Shown here: positions 52,796 through 62,318 of the stretch, in pieces
How positions within the stretch are numbered: the stretch's first letter is position 1
Layout of the letters: each line of letters starts with the position of its first letter
DNA from: Flavobacterium sp. TR2
GTDB taxonomy: Bacteria > Bacteroidota > Bacteroidia > Flavobacteriales > Flavobacteriaceae
Direction: 5' to 3'
Assembly: GCF_025252405.1 (NCBI RefSeq)
Contig: NZ_CP104307.1
Location: 186,001 to 250,000 of the forward strand
DNA: 64,000 nucleotides
The notes under the pieces: model-generated
Database searches by the model: none
Told to the model about the DNA's origin: nothing
The model's input: the letters and a program-made list of their open reading frames with translations, nothing else
Position numbers and translations under genes: made by a program

Positions 52796-54478
52796 TTAAA
52801 ACTGGAAATAAATAAACGGTTGCGAACCAGCAACGGCTGTTGCGTATACAATCCAGTAAACGAAACCAAGTATTATTGCTTTTACTAATAAAGGTGTTTT
52901 GTCGAAAACCGATTTCATTCCGTTTGTGAATGTTTCTGGCAAGAAATGCCAAACATAACCGAACAGCATTAATCCGAAAACATTTTTATATCCTAATATA
53001 ATCGTTTTCCAAAGTTCTGGTTCGAAAGTCAATTGGCCAATATTATTAATTACTTGCAAAGCTGTTTCGAAATCTCTGGCGCGGAAAAAGATCCAGCAGA
53101 AAACTACGAAATGGAATGTTATAAGAATTGAGAAAAATCTCCACAAGAAATTCGGGCTCTTATCTTTCTTTGAAGGGAAAAATTCCATAAATATTTTATG
53201 AACTGCCAAAGCTAATCCGTGAAGCGCTCCCCAAACAATAAACTGTGCTCCTGCTCCGTGCCACAATCCTCCTAAAAGCATTGTCGTAAACAAGTTAAAA
53301 TTGGTTACTAAAGTTTGTTTTATTTTACTTGAAAGTAAAAATGACAAACAGAAAACCACAATACTGCTTCCAGCAATGATGAGCGGAATTACACTTTCAT
53401 TATAACAAGACATTCCCCAAAGCAATAATCCAAAGAAAAATAAACTTGGAAACAAAAATCCTGCGAAAGATCCTTCGCGATTTCCACCAATCGAAATGTA
53501 TAAAAAGTCTTTCAACCAAGTAGAAAGCGAAATGTGCCATCTTCTCCAGAAATCGGTAATCGAAGTTGATTTATATGGAGTTCTAAAGTTGGCTGGCAAT
53601 TTAAAGCCTAACAATAATGCAATACCAATTGCCATATCTGAATATCCAGAAAAATCGCAGTAAATCTGAATGGCATATCCGTACGAAGCCATTAGGTTTT
53701 CGAAAGAAGTATAACTCATCGGCGTATCAAAAACACGATCGACAAAGTTTACCGATATGTAATTTGAGATTACAGTCTTCTTAATTAAACCTCCAATAAT
53801 CAAAAACAAAGCATTGTTTACATCTTGTTTCGTCAGGTTTAATTTTTGATATATCTGAGGAAGGAAATCTTTTGCGCGCACAATTGGCCCAGCAACTAAC
53901 TGCGGGAAAAACGAAACGAAAAATAAATATTCGATGTAGTTTTTTGTCGGCTTAATTTCTTCACGATAAATTTCAATAATGTAACTCATTGACTGAAACG
54001 TGTAGAACGAAATTCCGACAGGGAGAAAAACATCATGAAGTGCAAAATGACCATGAAACATATCATTGTAAGTCACAATCAAGAAGTTCATGTATTTGAA
54101 ATAGCCCAAAAGCGCCAAATTCAAAATTACACTAATCACCAGATACAGCTTTTTAACTCCATCTCTGCTTTCTCTGTAAATAATCTGGCTCAAGCCGTAA
54201 TCTACAACAGACGAAAGCAATAAGAGCAGAAAATAAATTCCGCTTGATTTATAATAAAAGAATAATGAAAAGAGAATAACATACGTTAATCTCAAATAAA
54301 ATGTTTTGCGTAAAAACCCATACACAAAATAAAAAACCAGAAATAAACCTAGGAATAAACCGGTATTAAATAAAAGTTTTTCGTCGGGATTATAAACAAA
54401 CCAACTCTTAACTTGTTCTATTGTAATTGCACCAAAGTTTTGAATAAACCAATTATTAATGCTTTCTATTGTTGTCAA
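52796..54478 (-). CDS. MBOAT family O-acyltransferase (AlgI-like)
   Basis: The 560-residue protein is a polytopic membrane acyltransferase of the AlgI/DltB type. It has the family motif LPVGISFYTFQSMSYIIEIYR, the region RTPYKSTSITDFWRRWHISLSTWLKDF and the catalytic His in GGLWHGAGAQFIVWGALHG. It transfers acyl groups, usually acetyl, to a surface polymer across the membrane. It is 1 base behind the LysM-SGNH gene and so forms the last gene of a three-gene operon. Confidence 0.93.
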   Translation of the reverse strand: MTTIESINNWFIQNFGAITIEQVKSWFVYNPDEKLLFNTGLFLGLFLVFYFVYGFLRKTFYLRLTYVILFSLFFYYKSSGIYFLLLLLSSVVDYGLSQIIYRESRDGVKKLYLVISVILNLALLGYFKYMNFLIVTYNDMFHGHFALHDVFLPVGISFYTFQSMSYIIEIYREEIKPTKNYIEYLFFVSFFPQLVAGPIVRAKDFLPQIYQKLNLTKQDVNNALFLIIGGLIKKTVISNYISVNFVDRVFDTPMSYTSFENLMASYGYAIQIYCDFSGYSDMAIGIALLLGFKLPANFRTPYKSTSITDFWRRWHISLSTWLKDFLYISIGGNREGSFAGFLFPSLFFFGLLLWGMSCYNESVIPLIIAGSSIVVFCLSFLLSSKIKQTLVTNFNLFTTMLLGGLWHGAGAQFIVWGALHGLALAVHKIFMEFFPSKKDKSPNFLWRFFSILITFHFVVFCWIFFRARDFETALQVINNIGQLTFEPELWKTIILGYKNVFGLMLFGYVWHFLPETFTNGMKSVFDKTPLLVKAIILGFVYWIVYATAVAGSQPFIYFQF

Positions 54479-54479
54479 C

Positions 54480-55901
54480 TTACTTCTTTAATTTAAAATT
54501 ATCGTATGATTTTAAAAACGCTTGAGCAAACAAATCTCCTTGTTTCTCGTATCCTTTTTTTGAGTAATGAACCCAGTCTGGTCCAATTAACCCTTGCACT
54601 TTTAATTGTCTGATTCCGCTCATGCCTCCAAATTCGTCGTACAAATCCCAAACTGCAAGACGATCTTTTTGAGCTATATCAATAATTTGTCTGGTATAAT
54701 CATTAATATAATTATTGGGTTTTCTTCTCAGCAATGATGGCGGAGGCGTCATTACAATTATTGGCGCATCTATTTTCTGTGCTCTTACATTGCTAATAAA
54801 CTTACGTAATTCTTTAATATAATTTTCTGCATCTAAGTGATCGTAACTTTCATTTGTTCCTAATGAAAAAACCAAAAGATCGGGATGCAACGATTTTAAC
54901 TGTTCAAAAAACAGCGGATATTTATTGTAATCTGAATATTTCGCCCCGTTTACCCCAATTCCGCTATAAATAATACCTGGAGCATCTTTTTCTAAAACAA
55001 TTCCGTTTAACTCATAATCTTTTGCCTCTTTGTTCGGAATCAAGAAAATTCGGCTTAAAGCGTTTTCTGAATTATAATAATGCGAATAAGCATCTGATTC
55101 TATTGCTAACGGAACAAATTCTGACATTGAAATCGTCTTAGGCCTTGTTTCGTTTGTTGCAATTTTTAATGTTCTTCCTGCTCGAATATTATTAGATTTT
55201 AAGCGATTGTCTCTTTTTATATCAGCAACCGAAACATTGTATTTATCAGCAATTGTTCCAAGCACTTCACCTTTTTTAATTTTATGCGTGATAACTTTTC
55301 GTTCTGTTGTCTGAATAGAATTGATTTTAGACGAAATGGCCAAATCGAACATATTCTGATTCTGAGGCGTAATAATTTTTATTGTATTGAATTTATACGC
55401 TGGATCTTTTACGTTCATCTCCACTACAAATCCGCCAGAATCTCTCCAAAGCCCAATTCCGCTTAACCCAACCGGACATTGCTTAAATGGGTGAATATTT
55501 CTATAGCTTTCCCAAGCTCTGTTCGATTTAAAACGTTCGTTATAAGATCCGTTTGTTTTGGCCAATTGATACGGAAAAACCAAACCGCGGCCGGCATTTC
55601 CAAACCTTTGCTGCAGTTTTTTCCTGATTTCATTGGTCATTAAATCGCTTTGAATATGCGAATCTCCAATATGCACAATATTGATTTTTTGATTCTTCTG
55701 ATCTTCATTTTTTTCCAGCTTCTGGAAAAAATCGCTTATCGCTTTTGCGTTATAAATCTGACCATCAGAAGGCGCATCAATTGCTGCTGTATCCACTTTT
55801 TGAATCATACTTTTAGTTGTTGGCTGTATGTACTTTTGGGGGGGATTTTCATTTGTCGAGAAAAAAAGGCAACAAAAGAAAACCATAAGTTTGTTTATCA
55901 T
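54480..55901 (-). CDS. SGNH-fold hydrolase/acyltransferase with internal LysM domain
   Basis: The 473-residue secreted protein has an N-terminal hydrophobic segment and SGNH block I GDSH (79-82). A LysM domain (about 204-247, HKIKKGEVLGTIADKYNVS...) follows, then block GTN (348-350) and block V DWVH (442-445) with the catalytic Asp-His. SGNH proteins beside MBOAT transfer or remove acetyl groups. The LysM domain suggests binding to peptidoglycan. The start overlaps the stop of the next upstream gene by 4 bases. Confidence 0.88.
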   Translation of the reverse strand: MINKLMVFFCCLFFSTNENPPQKYIQPTTKSMIQKVDTAAIDAPSDGQIYNAKAISDFFQKLEKNEDQKNQKINIVHIGDSHIQSDLMTNEIRKKLQQRFGNAGRGLVFPYQLAKTNGSYNERFKSNRAWESYRNIHPFKQCPVGLSGIGLWRDSGGFVVEMNVKDPAYKFNTIKIITPQNQNMFDLAISSKINSIQTTERKVITHKIKKGEVLGTIADKYNVSVADIKRDNRLKSNNIRAGRTLKIATNETRPKTISMSEFVPLAIESDAYSHYYNSENALSRIFLIPNKEAKDYELNGIVLEKDAPGIIYSGIGVNGAKYSDYNKYPLFFEQLKSLHPDLLVFSLGTNESYDHLDAENYIKELRKFISNVRAQKIDAPIIVMTPPPSLLRRKPNNYINDYTRQIIDIAQKDRLAVWDLYDEFGGMSGIRQLKVQGLIGPDWVHYSKKGYEKQGDLFAQAFLKSYDNFKLKK

Positions 55902-57376
55902 ACACTGTCTTTTGTTACTGAAACAGAATCGGGTCTGGCTCTTTTTACTGGTTTTGGCTTAGTCCCTTCAACATCTCTTTTTTGTCTGAGAACTTTATAT
56001 TCTTCGTATCCTTTATTTAATTGTCCATAAAGCAAATTGCCAATTGCTTTTGCTCCGCGCTGATTAAAGTGCGTATAATCTTTGTTTGCTTTTGCTGGAG
56101 TTTCATCAACCCACTTAATCATAGAACCGTCTCCTCCCATCAAAGTATACAAGTTTACAAATCCTGCATGAGTTTCTAATGCATAGTGTTTTTGCGCTTT
56201 CATTAAAGGAACTACAGCCGAATCGGTTTTCATTTCTAAATCATATTTTGTCGATTTATCGGCAGTTGAAACAATTAAAATAGAAACCCCTGGGAAAGAT
56301 TCTTTTATTTTGTTTACGGTTTTTGTCATTCCTTTTTCATACCAAGAATAATTTTTGGTTCCGTAATTCAGAACATTCGTTCCATAGTGAAGAATAATCA
56401 AATCGTATTTTAAGCTATTATTAAAAGCTCTCATCACGTCTGCATTGAACATCGAAATTGGAAGTCCTGAATTTCCTCTCTGCGAGAAATTATCAACATG
56501 AACTCCACTTCCGTTATCAAAATTAAATCCGTAAATCGGAATAGAATCTGCTTGAACAAAATTTGCTTTAAAAGCTTTTAAACTTCCTGACGAAACTTTC
56601 AGTGTGTTCACGAGATTATTTGGCGAAAGGCTTTTCTTAAGCGTATCTTTTCCTATAATAAAATTGACTTTTCCTGTTTTAGCAGAACGCCCATAAAATA
56701 ATGTTGCATTATCTAAAGAGGTAGAATATTTGTTAAGTCCGGCTTCATATTGAACCCAAGTTGAATTGGATTTATCATTTGCAAAAAACACGTGGCCGTT
56801 AACTCCGAAAGGACTTGTTGGTCTTTTTACATTTAAGTAAGACTGCGTTTTCCAATTTTTGGAATAGGTTGATTTTACAGAACCTCTTGAGGCTGCAGAT
56901 TCTGAAGTAATAGACACAAAACCAACACCATTTCCACCAAAACGTTCCTGATAATTGGTACGAACGTCCTGAACAATCAAATCGCCATCGGTCATAGAAT
57001 CTCCATAGTAAGCGATTCTAACCTTATTCTGCGGATTTTTTTCTAACTGATACAATTTCTCATAAAAAGAAATCAGATATTGATATCCTTTATAATTTTC
57101 GAATGTTTCAGCAGGAAACTCAATTCCTTCGGTTTCATCAAAAACAATTTTCTGCTGATTCAGTTCTTTTTCACTTGCAGCAATGCTGTCCTTATCCAAA
57201 GAAAGAGAATCTTGGGCAACAGATTCTAAAAGCAGACTATCTATTAATATATTTTTAGAATCTAACTTACTCTCAGAAAATATTTTGTCCGGAAGGATTT
57301 GCTTAAATCCAATAAAAGCAACAACCGCTAAAGCAACGATCGCGAAGGACTGAAAAAAATAAGATTTTGTATTCAC
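55898..57376 (-). CDS. SGNH-fold protein anchored at the membrane
   Basis: The 492-residue protein has one N-terminal membrane anchor (residues 6-25) and a low-complexity stalk. Its SGNH domain has GDSMTDGD (125-132), LILHYGTNVLNYG and the C-terminal DYTHFNQRGA catalytic Asp-His. It is distinct in sequence from the next gene product, with which it shares the fold only. It begins the MBOAT operon, and its stop overlaps the start of the LysM-SGNH gene (ATGA). Confidence 0.86.
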   Translation of the reverse strand: MNTKSYFFQSFAIVALAVVAFIGFKQILPDKIFSESKLDSKNILIDSLLLESVAQDSLSLDKDSIAASEKELNQQKIVFDETEGIEFPAETFENYKGYQYLISFYEKLYQLEKNPQNKVRIAYYGDSMTDGDLIVQDVRTNYQERFGGNGVGFVSITSESAASRGSVKSTYSKNWKTQSYLNVKRPTSPFGVNGHVFFANDKSNSTWVQYEAGLNKYSTSLDNATLFYGRSAKTGKVNFIIGKDTLKKSLSPNNLVNTLKVSSGSLKAFKANFVQADSIPIYGFNFDNGSGVHVDNFSQRGNSGLPISMFNADVMRAFNNSLKYDLIILHYGTNVLNYGTKNYSWYEKGMTKTVNKIKESFPGVSILIVSTADKSTKYDLEMKTDSAVVPLMKAQKHYALETHAGFVNLYTLMGGDGSMIKWVDETPAKANKDYTHFNQRGAKAIGNLLYGQLNKGYEEYKVLRQKRDVEGTKPKPVKRARPDSVSVTKDSV

Positions 57377-57461
57377 TTAATAATTATAAAAAAATATGAA
57401 GAACTGCATTCAAAAACTAAACCAATAAATAATGGATCACTTGCTGCAGAAAAAATTTGTG

Positions 57462-57469
57462 CAAAGATA
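57462..57469 (-). promoter_or_regulatory. -7 promoter element of the SGNH-MBOAT operon (TATCTTTG)
   Basis: On the minus strand this is TATCTTTG, about 86 bases before the ATG at 57376. No -33 TTG lies at the usual distance. Confidence 0.45.
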
Positions 57470-57520
57470 GAATAACATTTTGTTTCTATTTAATTTTAAC
57501 AAGAAAGTAGAACAAAAAAA

Positions 57521-57543
57521 GAGGCTAGAAAAATTCTAACCTC
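57521..57543 (-). terminator. Likely terminator of the HmuY gene
   Basis: GAGG-TAGAA pairs with TTCTA-CCTC with one mismatch; on the minus strand a T run follows. It lies between the HmuY gene and the SGNH operon. Confidence 0.5.
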
Positions 57544-57660
57544 CTTATCAAAAAAAAATAAAAAAAACAAAGCTAATGATTAACTAGATTTTGATGCCGA
57601 AACATTTTTAAGTTAAAATGAAATATTCTTTATAATCTTTAGATTTTTTCATTCTTGAAA

Positions 57661-59076
57661 TTATTTTAAAAGAGCATATTGGAATGTTGGGTGACCTCTT
57701 TCCAAATCAGCTTTTGCACCGCCAGTAAATTTCAATTTATAAACATTTCCAGCAGGATCTTTAACTACAAAGAAACGATCTGTTTTTAGCACAAATTGAG
57801 TAACTGGATTTCCATCAGGACCTACAACACTTGTACTTCTCCAATTTGATCCAATATTTCTTTGGTCTGCAGTAAATTTAGCATTATCAACATTTGCCAA
57901 TGTAAAAGCATCATAAGTAAATGCAGAAGTTAGAACTTGATACACTTTTGCATTACCGTTTAAGTTACTTGTCACATAATCTGGATAGAAATATGGCACT
58001 GTTGTTGCCCCATTAGGAATAACGTTTACGAAAGTTGTAAAGTTAAGGTCCCATTGATTTTTTTGTGGCTCAACATTCACTACTTTTTTATCGATTAAGC
58101 TTAAGAATGTAAAATTATAAGCACTATTTTTAGAAATTACAACTTCTTCGTGAGTTGTTGCTGCAATATCAGCATATTGAACTTTGTAATCGCTTCCGCT
58201 TCTTAAAACTCTAATTTTTTTCCATCCTCTTGTTTCTCCACCAACCGCACCTTCTTTTCCTAGAGCTGGCGCAGTAGCAGCAGGTTTGTTACCTAAGTAA
58301 AGTAAATATACTTTGTTTTCAGAATCAGTTGCAGAAATTGCAGCAATAGCAGTTTTTGTAATATCTCCAGCTGAATCATCAACTTGATTAGAAAATCCTG
58401 TTCCTTGAGCAATAATCATAGTTTCATCTGCAACTTGAACTTCATCAATATTAGTGCTTGTTAATTTCTTTGCTGCCATTTTTACAGAGCCATTTAATAC
58501 TACTCTAAAGTCTGAACCAGAATAAAATCCTAAATCCCAAGAATTTCTAGCAACGTTTATCATTTTCCCGCTGCTTAAATCAACATAAACTTGATTTGGC
58601 TGTAATGGACCGCCAACTTCAGGCGCTAAAGCCGTTCCTAAAGAAGCTGTTTCATTAAAATTTAGCTGAATTGTTTTGTTTCCAGAAATTTGAGCTCCAA
58701 AAGAAGTTCCTGAAATAGTGAAAACTACATTTTTCACTTCAGTTCCAGTTGCGCTTTTGATTTTATTAAAAGTAAACTCAACTGAAGTTGCACCTTGTGC
58801 AAACGGAATAACTACTTTTTTGGCAGTAGCCGCAGGAGTTGTAGTATAATCTGTAGTATAGGCTACTGCAGTTTCTGTAATATCAAGCGTAATTGTTCCT
58901 GCAGCTGGAGCTGCTTTAGAAAATTTTATTTGAACTGGTGTTGCGTCACTTGTCAAATTGTATGAAGCTTCAGCAAATGCAACAGCTACATCTGATTGCT
59001 GGCCATCATCGTTACTATTACAAGCTGTAAAAGCCAGTAAAACGAAAGAAAGAATTAAAACGAAGTTCTTTTTCAT
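57661..59076 (-). CDS. HmuY family haem-binding lipoprotein
   Basis: The 471-residue lipoprotein has the lipobox FTAC at residue 19 and a Calx-beta-like first domain (about 30-150). The HmuY domain follows, with QVYVDLSSGKMINV, WDLGFYSGSDFRVVLNGS and QWDLNFTTF. HmuY proteins of Porphyromonas capture haem at the surface and hand it to a TonB-dependent receptor. It is 12 bases downstream of such a receptor gene, so the pair is an operon. Confidence 0.88.
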   Translation of the reverse strand: MKKNFVLILSFVLLAFTACNSNDDGQQSDVAVAFAEASYNLTSDATPVQIKFSKAAPAAGTITLDITETAVAYTTDYTTTPAATAKKVVIPFAQGATSVEFTFNKIKSATGTEVKNVVFTISGTSFGAQISGNKTIQLNFNETASLGTALAPEVGGPLQPNQVYVDLSSGKMINVARNSWDLGFYSGSDFRVVLNGSVKMAAKKLTSTNIDEVQVADETMIIAQGTGFSNQVDDSAGDITKTAIAAISATDSENKVYLLYLGNKPAATAPALGKEGAVGGETRGWKKIRVLRSGSDYKVQYADIAATTHEEVVISKNSAYNFTFLSLIDKKVVNVEPQKNQWDLNFTTFVNVIPNGATTVPYFYPDYVTSNLNGNAKVYQVLTSAFTYDAFTLANVDNAKFTADQRNIGSNWRSTSVVGPDGNPVTQFVLKTDRFFVVKDPAGNVYKLKFTGGAKADLERGHPTFQYALLK

Positions 59077-59088
59077 GGTATTTATATA

Positions 59089-61245
59089 TTAATTAAAATT
59101 TAGGTTATACGTAAGTTTAAGAAAATAAGAGCGGCCGTATCCAAGCATCATAGCCGATACACCTCCTCCTCCATGCGCGCCGCCAGTAGGCCCGCCACCA
59201 CCTTGTGTAATCTGTACATTGGTCACATTAAATATGTTACGTGCTCCAATTGTAGCTTCAAATTGATTTTTAAAGAATGATTTTCTAATAGAAGCGTCCA
59301 TCCAGCTGTATGGCTTAATTTCGTTTAAATAAAACGCTGCATTGCCATTGCCATCAGTTCCGGTAGCAAATTGCTGCTGCTGTCCGTTGTATTTGTAATA
59401 AAGTGCAAATAGGGTGTTCCATTTAGGAATATTGTATGATATACTCGAATTTAACTGCAATGAATACAAGTATTTATCATCTGAAGTAATATTCAATTCG
59501 GCCAAATCAAGTTTTTGCGAAATCCCAACTACAGCTGCTCCCACTTTTAAATTCCAGTTTTTATAAGCGAATTGTTCTGTTGTCGAAATATTCCACATTT
59601 TATATTTGTTGATATTGATGTATTTGTATTTCGAAGGAGTAATTTGAGTTAATACCATATCAATTCTATCATCGACATCCAAAAAAGTCACTGCTACATT
59701 ATTAGCAACTTGCAAACCCGATTTAAAGTTGCATAACCTCTTAAAACTCACTTCATACGAAGTACTGTTTTCTGGAACCAAATTTGGATTTCCCTGCACA
59801 TTATGATTTGAGTCAACAAAATAGGTGTATAATTCATCAAAATTTGGCGTACGATATGATTTACCCAATGAAGCTCGGGCTTCTAATCCTTTCTTGAAAA
59901 GATATTTCAGTCCTAACGAACTCGCATATTGGTTTTCAAAAGCAGACTGAAACGAATATCGAAGACCCGGACGAATAGAAAATTTATCTGTTAAACTAAT
60001 TTCGGCAACCGTAAAAATGTCATAATTTTCTAGTCTTTTTCTAACATCTTTAGACTGAAGCTGATCGTCTAAAAATGTTCCTGCAGCACTATTATAAAAC
60101 CCATTTTCGTTCGTAATCTCATAGCCAAGCTGAAAATCGACTTTTTTATTATTAAAGAAGTTGCTTAGAGTTCCTGTAGAATAAAGAACTTCTTTAGACT
60201 GATATGTAAATCTGTTATTGTTTGATTCTTGCTTAGTCTCCATCTGATAATCAAACAACTCTGCATCTCGTTCCTGTTTTTGATGTGAAACGGAAACATT
60301 ATAATTTAACTTAGAAAAAAGTTTCCCATTTGCATTCAAATGATGATAAAAACGATTTGTGATGTAGCGTTTATCTCTTGCGAAATAGGTTTCTGGAAAA
60401 GGGTAATTATCTTGAGGAACTAAAACTGGACTATAATAGTCTACATTTTCACCATAGTAATCAAACTTGTAAAAAATCTTAAAATTAGTTTTTTGATAGC
60501 CTAACATGGCATTACCAACCCATTGCTCTTTCGGCAGCCAGCTGTATCCTCTTAAACCATCATTAACACTATAATCTTTTCCCTGCTTATCATCATAAAA
60601 ACCTTTAAAATTATTATGATTTCCGCCAAGATTAATAAACCAATTATCATTGAAGTTATGTCCAACTTTTGCAGACTGAATGTGTCGGCCTTTATCAGTC
60701 AACGAATATTCTTTGCCTACTGTTTCTTCTTGAATAGTTGCACTGATGTCCCATTTATTAGGCCCTCCTTTTTTTGTGATAATATTTAAGATACCACTTA
60801 CAGCATTAGCCCCATGAGTTACTCCCATTGAACCTTCAATAATTTCGATGCGTTCTACATCGTCAAGATTTACCTGCGTCAAATCAACATTAGTCCCCAT
60901 TCCTGTATCACTCACTAATGGAATATTATCTACTAAAATTTTAAAGTACTGCGAATCTAATCCGAACATTGAAACCGTTGAACGCCCGTCACTTCCACTA
61001 TTCTGAATTGTTATATTCAGATACTGATTCAAAACATCTGAAAGATTATTTGCTGCCAATTGTTTAATGTCCTCTTTAGAAATCACGCGAACATTAAAAA
61101 CAGATTTCTTAATCGATTGTGGCTCTAATTGTCCTGTCACAACAACCTCAGAAAGTTTTTCCTTAGAGGCAATACTGTCTTTCTGCTGAGCATAAGAGTA
61201 TGTACAAAATAGAAATCCAGCAAAAAGGGTAAATTTAATTTTCAT
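59089..61245 (-). CDS. TonB-dependent outer-membrane receptor (HmuR-like)
   Basis: The 718-residue protein has a signal peptide, a plug domain (about 30-160: SEVVVTGQLE, VDLTQVNLDDVERIEIIEGSMGVTHGANAVSGILNIITKK) and a barrel with YRTPNFDELYTYF and GNPNLVPE, the haem/siderophore receptor signature. A Gly/His-rich loop GGGGPTGGAHGGGG lies near the C-terminus. It imports haem or a related ligand with TonB energy, and the partner HmuY lipoprotein follows. Confidence 0.92.
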   Translation of the reverse strand: MKIKFTLFAGFLFCTYSYAQQKDSIASKEKLSEVVVTGQLEPQSIKKSVFNVRVISKEDIKQLAANNLSDVLNQYLNITIQNSGSDGRSTVSMFGLDSQYFKILVDNIPLVSDTGMGTNVDLTQVNLDDVERIEIIEGSMGVTHGANAVSGILNIITKKGGPNKWDISATIQEETVGKEYSLTDKGRHIQSAKVGHNFNDNWFINLGGNHNNFKGFYDDKQGKDYSVNDGLRGYSWLPKEQWVGNAMLGYQKTNFKIFYKFDYYGENVDYYSPVLVPQDNYPFPETYFARDKRYITNRFYHHLNANGKLFSKLNYNVSVSHQKQERDAELFDYQMETKQESNNNRFTYQSKEVLYSTGTLSNFFNNKKVDFQLGYEITNENGFYNSAAGTFLDDQLQSKDVRKRLENYDIFTVAEISLTDKFSIRPGLRYSFQSAFENQYASSLGLKYLFKKGLEARASLGKSYRTPNFDELYTYFVDSNHNVQGNPNLVPENSTSYEVSFKRLCNFKSGLQVANNVAVTFLDVDDRIDMVLTQITPSKYKYININKYKMWNISTTEQFAYKNWNLKVGAAVVGISQKLDLAELNITSDDKYLYSLQLNSSISYNIPKWNTLFALYYKYNGQQQQFATGTDGNGNAAFYLNEIKPYSWMDASIRKSFFKNQFEATIGARNIFNVTNVQITQGGGGPTGGAHGGGGVSAMMLGYGRSYFLKLTYNLNFN

Positions 61246-61273
61246 TATTTTTATTCAGTCTTAATAATCGAGG

Positions 61274-61281
61274 CAAATATA
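61274..61281 (-). promoter_or_regulatory. -7 promoter element of the receptor operon (TATATTTG)
   Basis: On the minus strand CAAATATA reads TATATTTG, 28 bases before the receptor start. Confidence 0.5.
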
Positions 61282-61289
61282 TAACTATT

Positions 61290-61304
61290 TTTAATTGTTC
61301 TAAA
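61290..61304. promoter_or_regulatory. Putative Fur-type box TTTAATTGTTCTAAA
   Basis: The 15-base half-palindromic sequence lies between the two divergent -7 elements of the haem locus and resembles a degenerate iron box with TTCTAAA as one arm. Iron control of the locus is expected, but the match is weak. Confidence 0.3.
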
Positions 61305-61313
61305 TTAAATTTA

Positions 61314-61321
61314 TATATTTG
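61314..61321 (+). promoter_or_regulatory. -7 promoter element of the DUF6607 gene (TATATTTG)
   Basis: TATATTTG lies 29 bases before the ATG at 61351, with a TTG at 61295-61297 and a 16-base spacer, one base short of the usual range. Confidence 0.5.
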
Positions 61322-61350
61322 CGAAAATTTTAAAAACAAAACAATAAGTT

Positions 61351-62256
61351 ATGATTTCAAAAAGCCTTTTTTTGTCAGCCGCTATGGCTTTAACATCTAG
61401 TCTTGGTTTTAGTCAGGACAAAAAACAACAAGACATAAAATCTATTAAATCGATGTGTGGTTGTTATGAGGTAAAGTTTAATTTCACAGAAACTTTCTCT
61501 TATCCAAAAGATTCTCTTACTTATAAGCCTTCTGAAACAAAACACGAATCTGCTTTAGAATGGGTAGAATTATTGGAAGATACTCCTAACAAAATTGTAA
61601 TGCAGCATTTATTGATTGTAAGTGACGATATGATCATCAAACACTGGAGACAAGATTGGCTATACGAAAACACAGACTTATATTCTTTTGACAAAGGCAA
61701 TTCTTGGAAATACAAAAAATTAGACAAAAAAGCGGTTAAAGGTCAATGGACTCAAAAAGTATATCAAGTAGACGATAGCCCGAGATACGAAGGATCTTCA
61801 ACTTGGGTACACGTTGATGGGCAAGATTATTGGGCAAACGTTGCCGATGCTCCGCTTCCAAGAAGAGAACAAACAAAACGTAACGATTACAATGTTTTGA
61901 AAAGAAGAAACATTCACGAAATCACTTCTACAGGATGGAACCATGAACAAGACAATGATAAATTAGTTCGTGATGATGCTGGAAAAGATGTATTGCTAGC
62001 GCAAGAAAAAGGATTTGATGTTTACACTAAAGTTCCTGATGTAAAATGTATTGCTGCTCAAAAATGGTGGAAAGAAAATAATGCTCTTTGGAAAAACGTT
62101 CGTGACAAATGGCAGACTCTTTTTGACAGACATCAAGATTTAAATCTAGAAGCAAAAGTAGAAAGAAAAGCCTTGTATTCTCTTTTATTTGACTTAAAGC
62201 CAAATGCAACAAAAGCAGAATCTGATGCTATTATCGACAAATTCGTTAAAAAATAA
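61351..62256 (+). CDS. DUF6607 family secreted protein
   Basis: The 301-residue protein has a signal peptide (MISKSLFLSAAMALTSSLGFSQ) and an early CGCYEV motif. The DUF6607 signatures are ALEWVELLEDTPNKIVMQHLLIV, IIKHWRQDWLYE and QKVYQVDDSPRYEGSSTWVH. It is transcribed divergently from the receptor/HmuY operon. The function is unknown; position suggests a role in haem or iron handling. Confidence 0.88.
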   Translation: MISKSLFLSAAMALTSSLGFSQDKKQQDIKSIKSMCGCYEVKFNFTETFSYPKDSLTYKPSETKHESALEWVELLEDTPNKIVMQHLLIVSDDMIIKHWRQDWLYENTDLYSFDKGNSWKYKKLDKKAVKGQWTQKVYQVDDSPRYEGSSTWVHVDGQDYWANVADAPLPRREQTKRNDYNVLKRRNIHEITSTGWNHEQDNDKLVRDDAGKDVLLAQEKGFDVYTKVPDVKCIAAQKWWKENNALWKNVRDKWQTLFDRHQDLNLEAKVERKALYSLLFDLKPNATKAESDAIIDKFVKK

Positions 62257-62264
62257 AAAAGCAT

Positions 62265-62297
62265 AAAAAAACCACCAGCAATGCTGGTGGTTTTTAT
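62265..62297. terminator. Bidirectional terminator
   Basis: The 13-bp perfect stem AAAAACCACCAGC / GCTGGTGGTTTTT with a 3-base loop lies between the convergent DUF6607 and lipoprotein genes. Confidence 0.9.
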
Positions 62298-62318
62298 TAT
62301 ATAGTAATGAGACAACAA

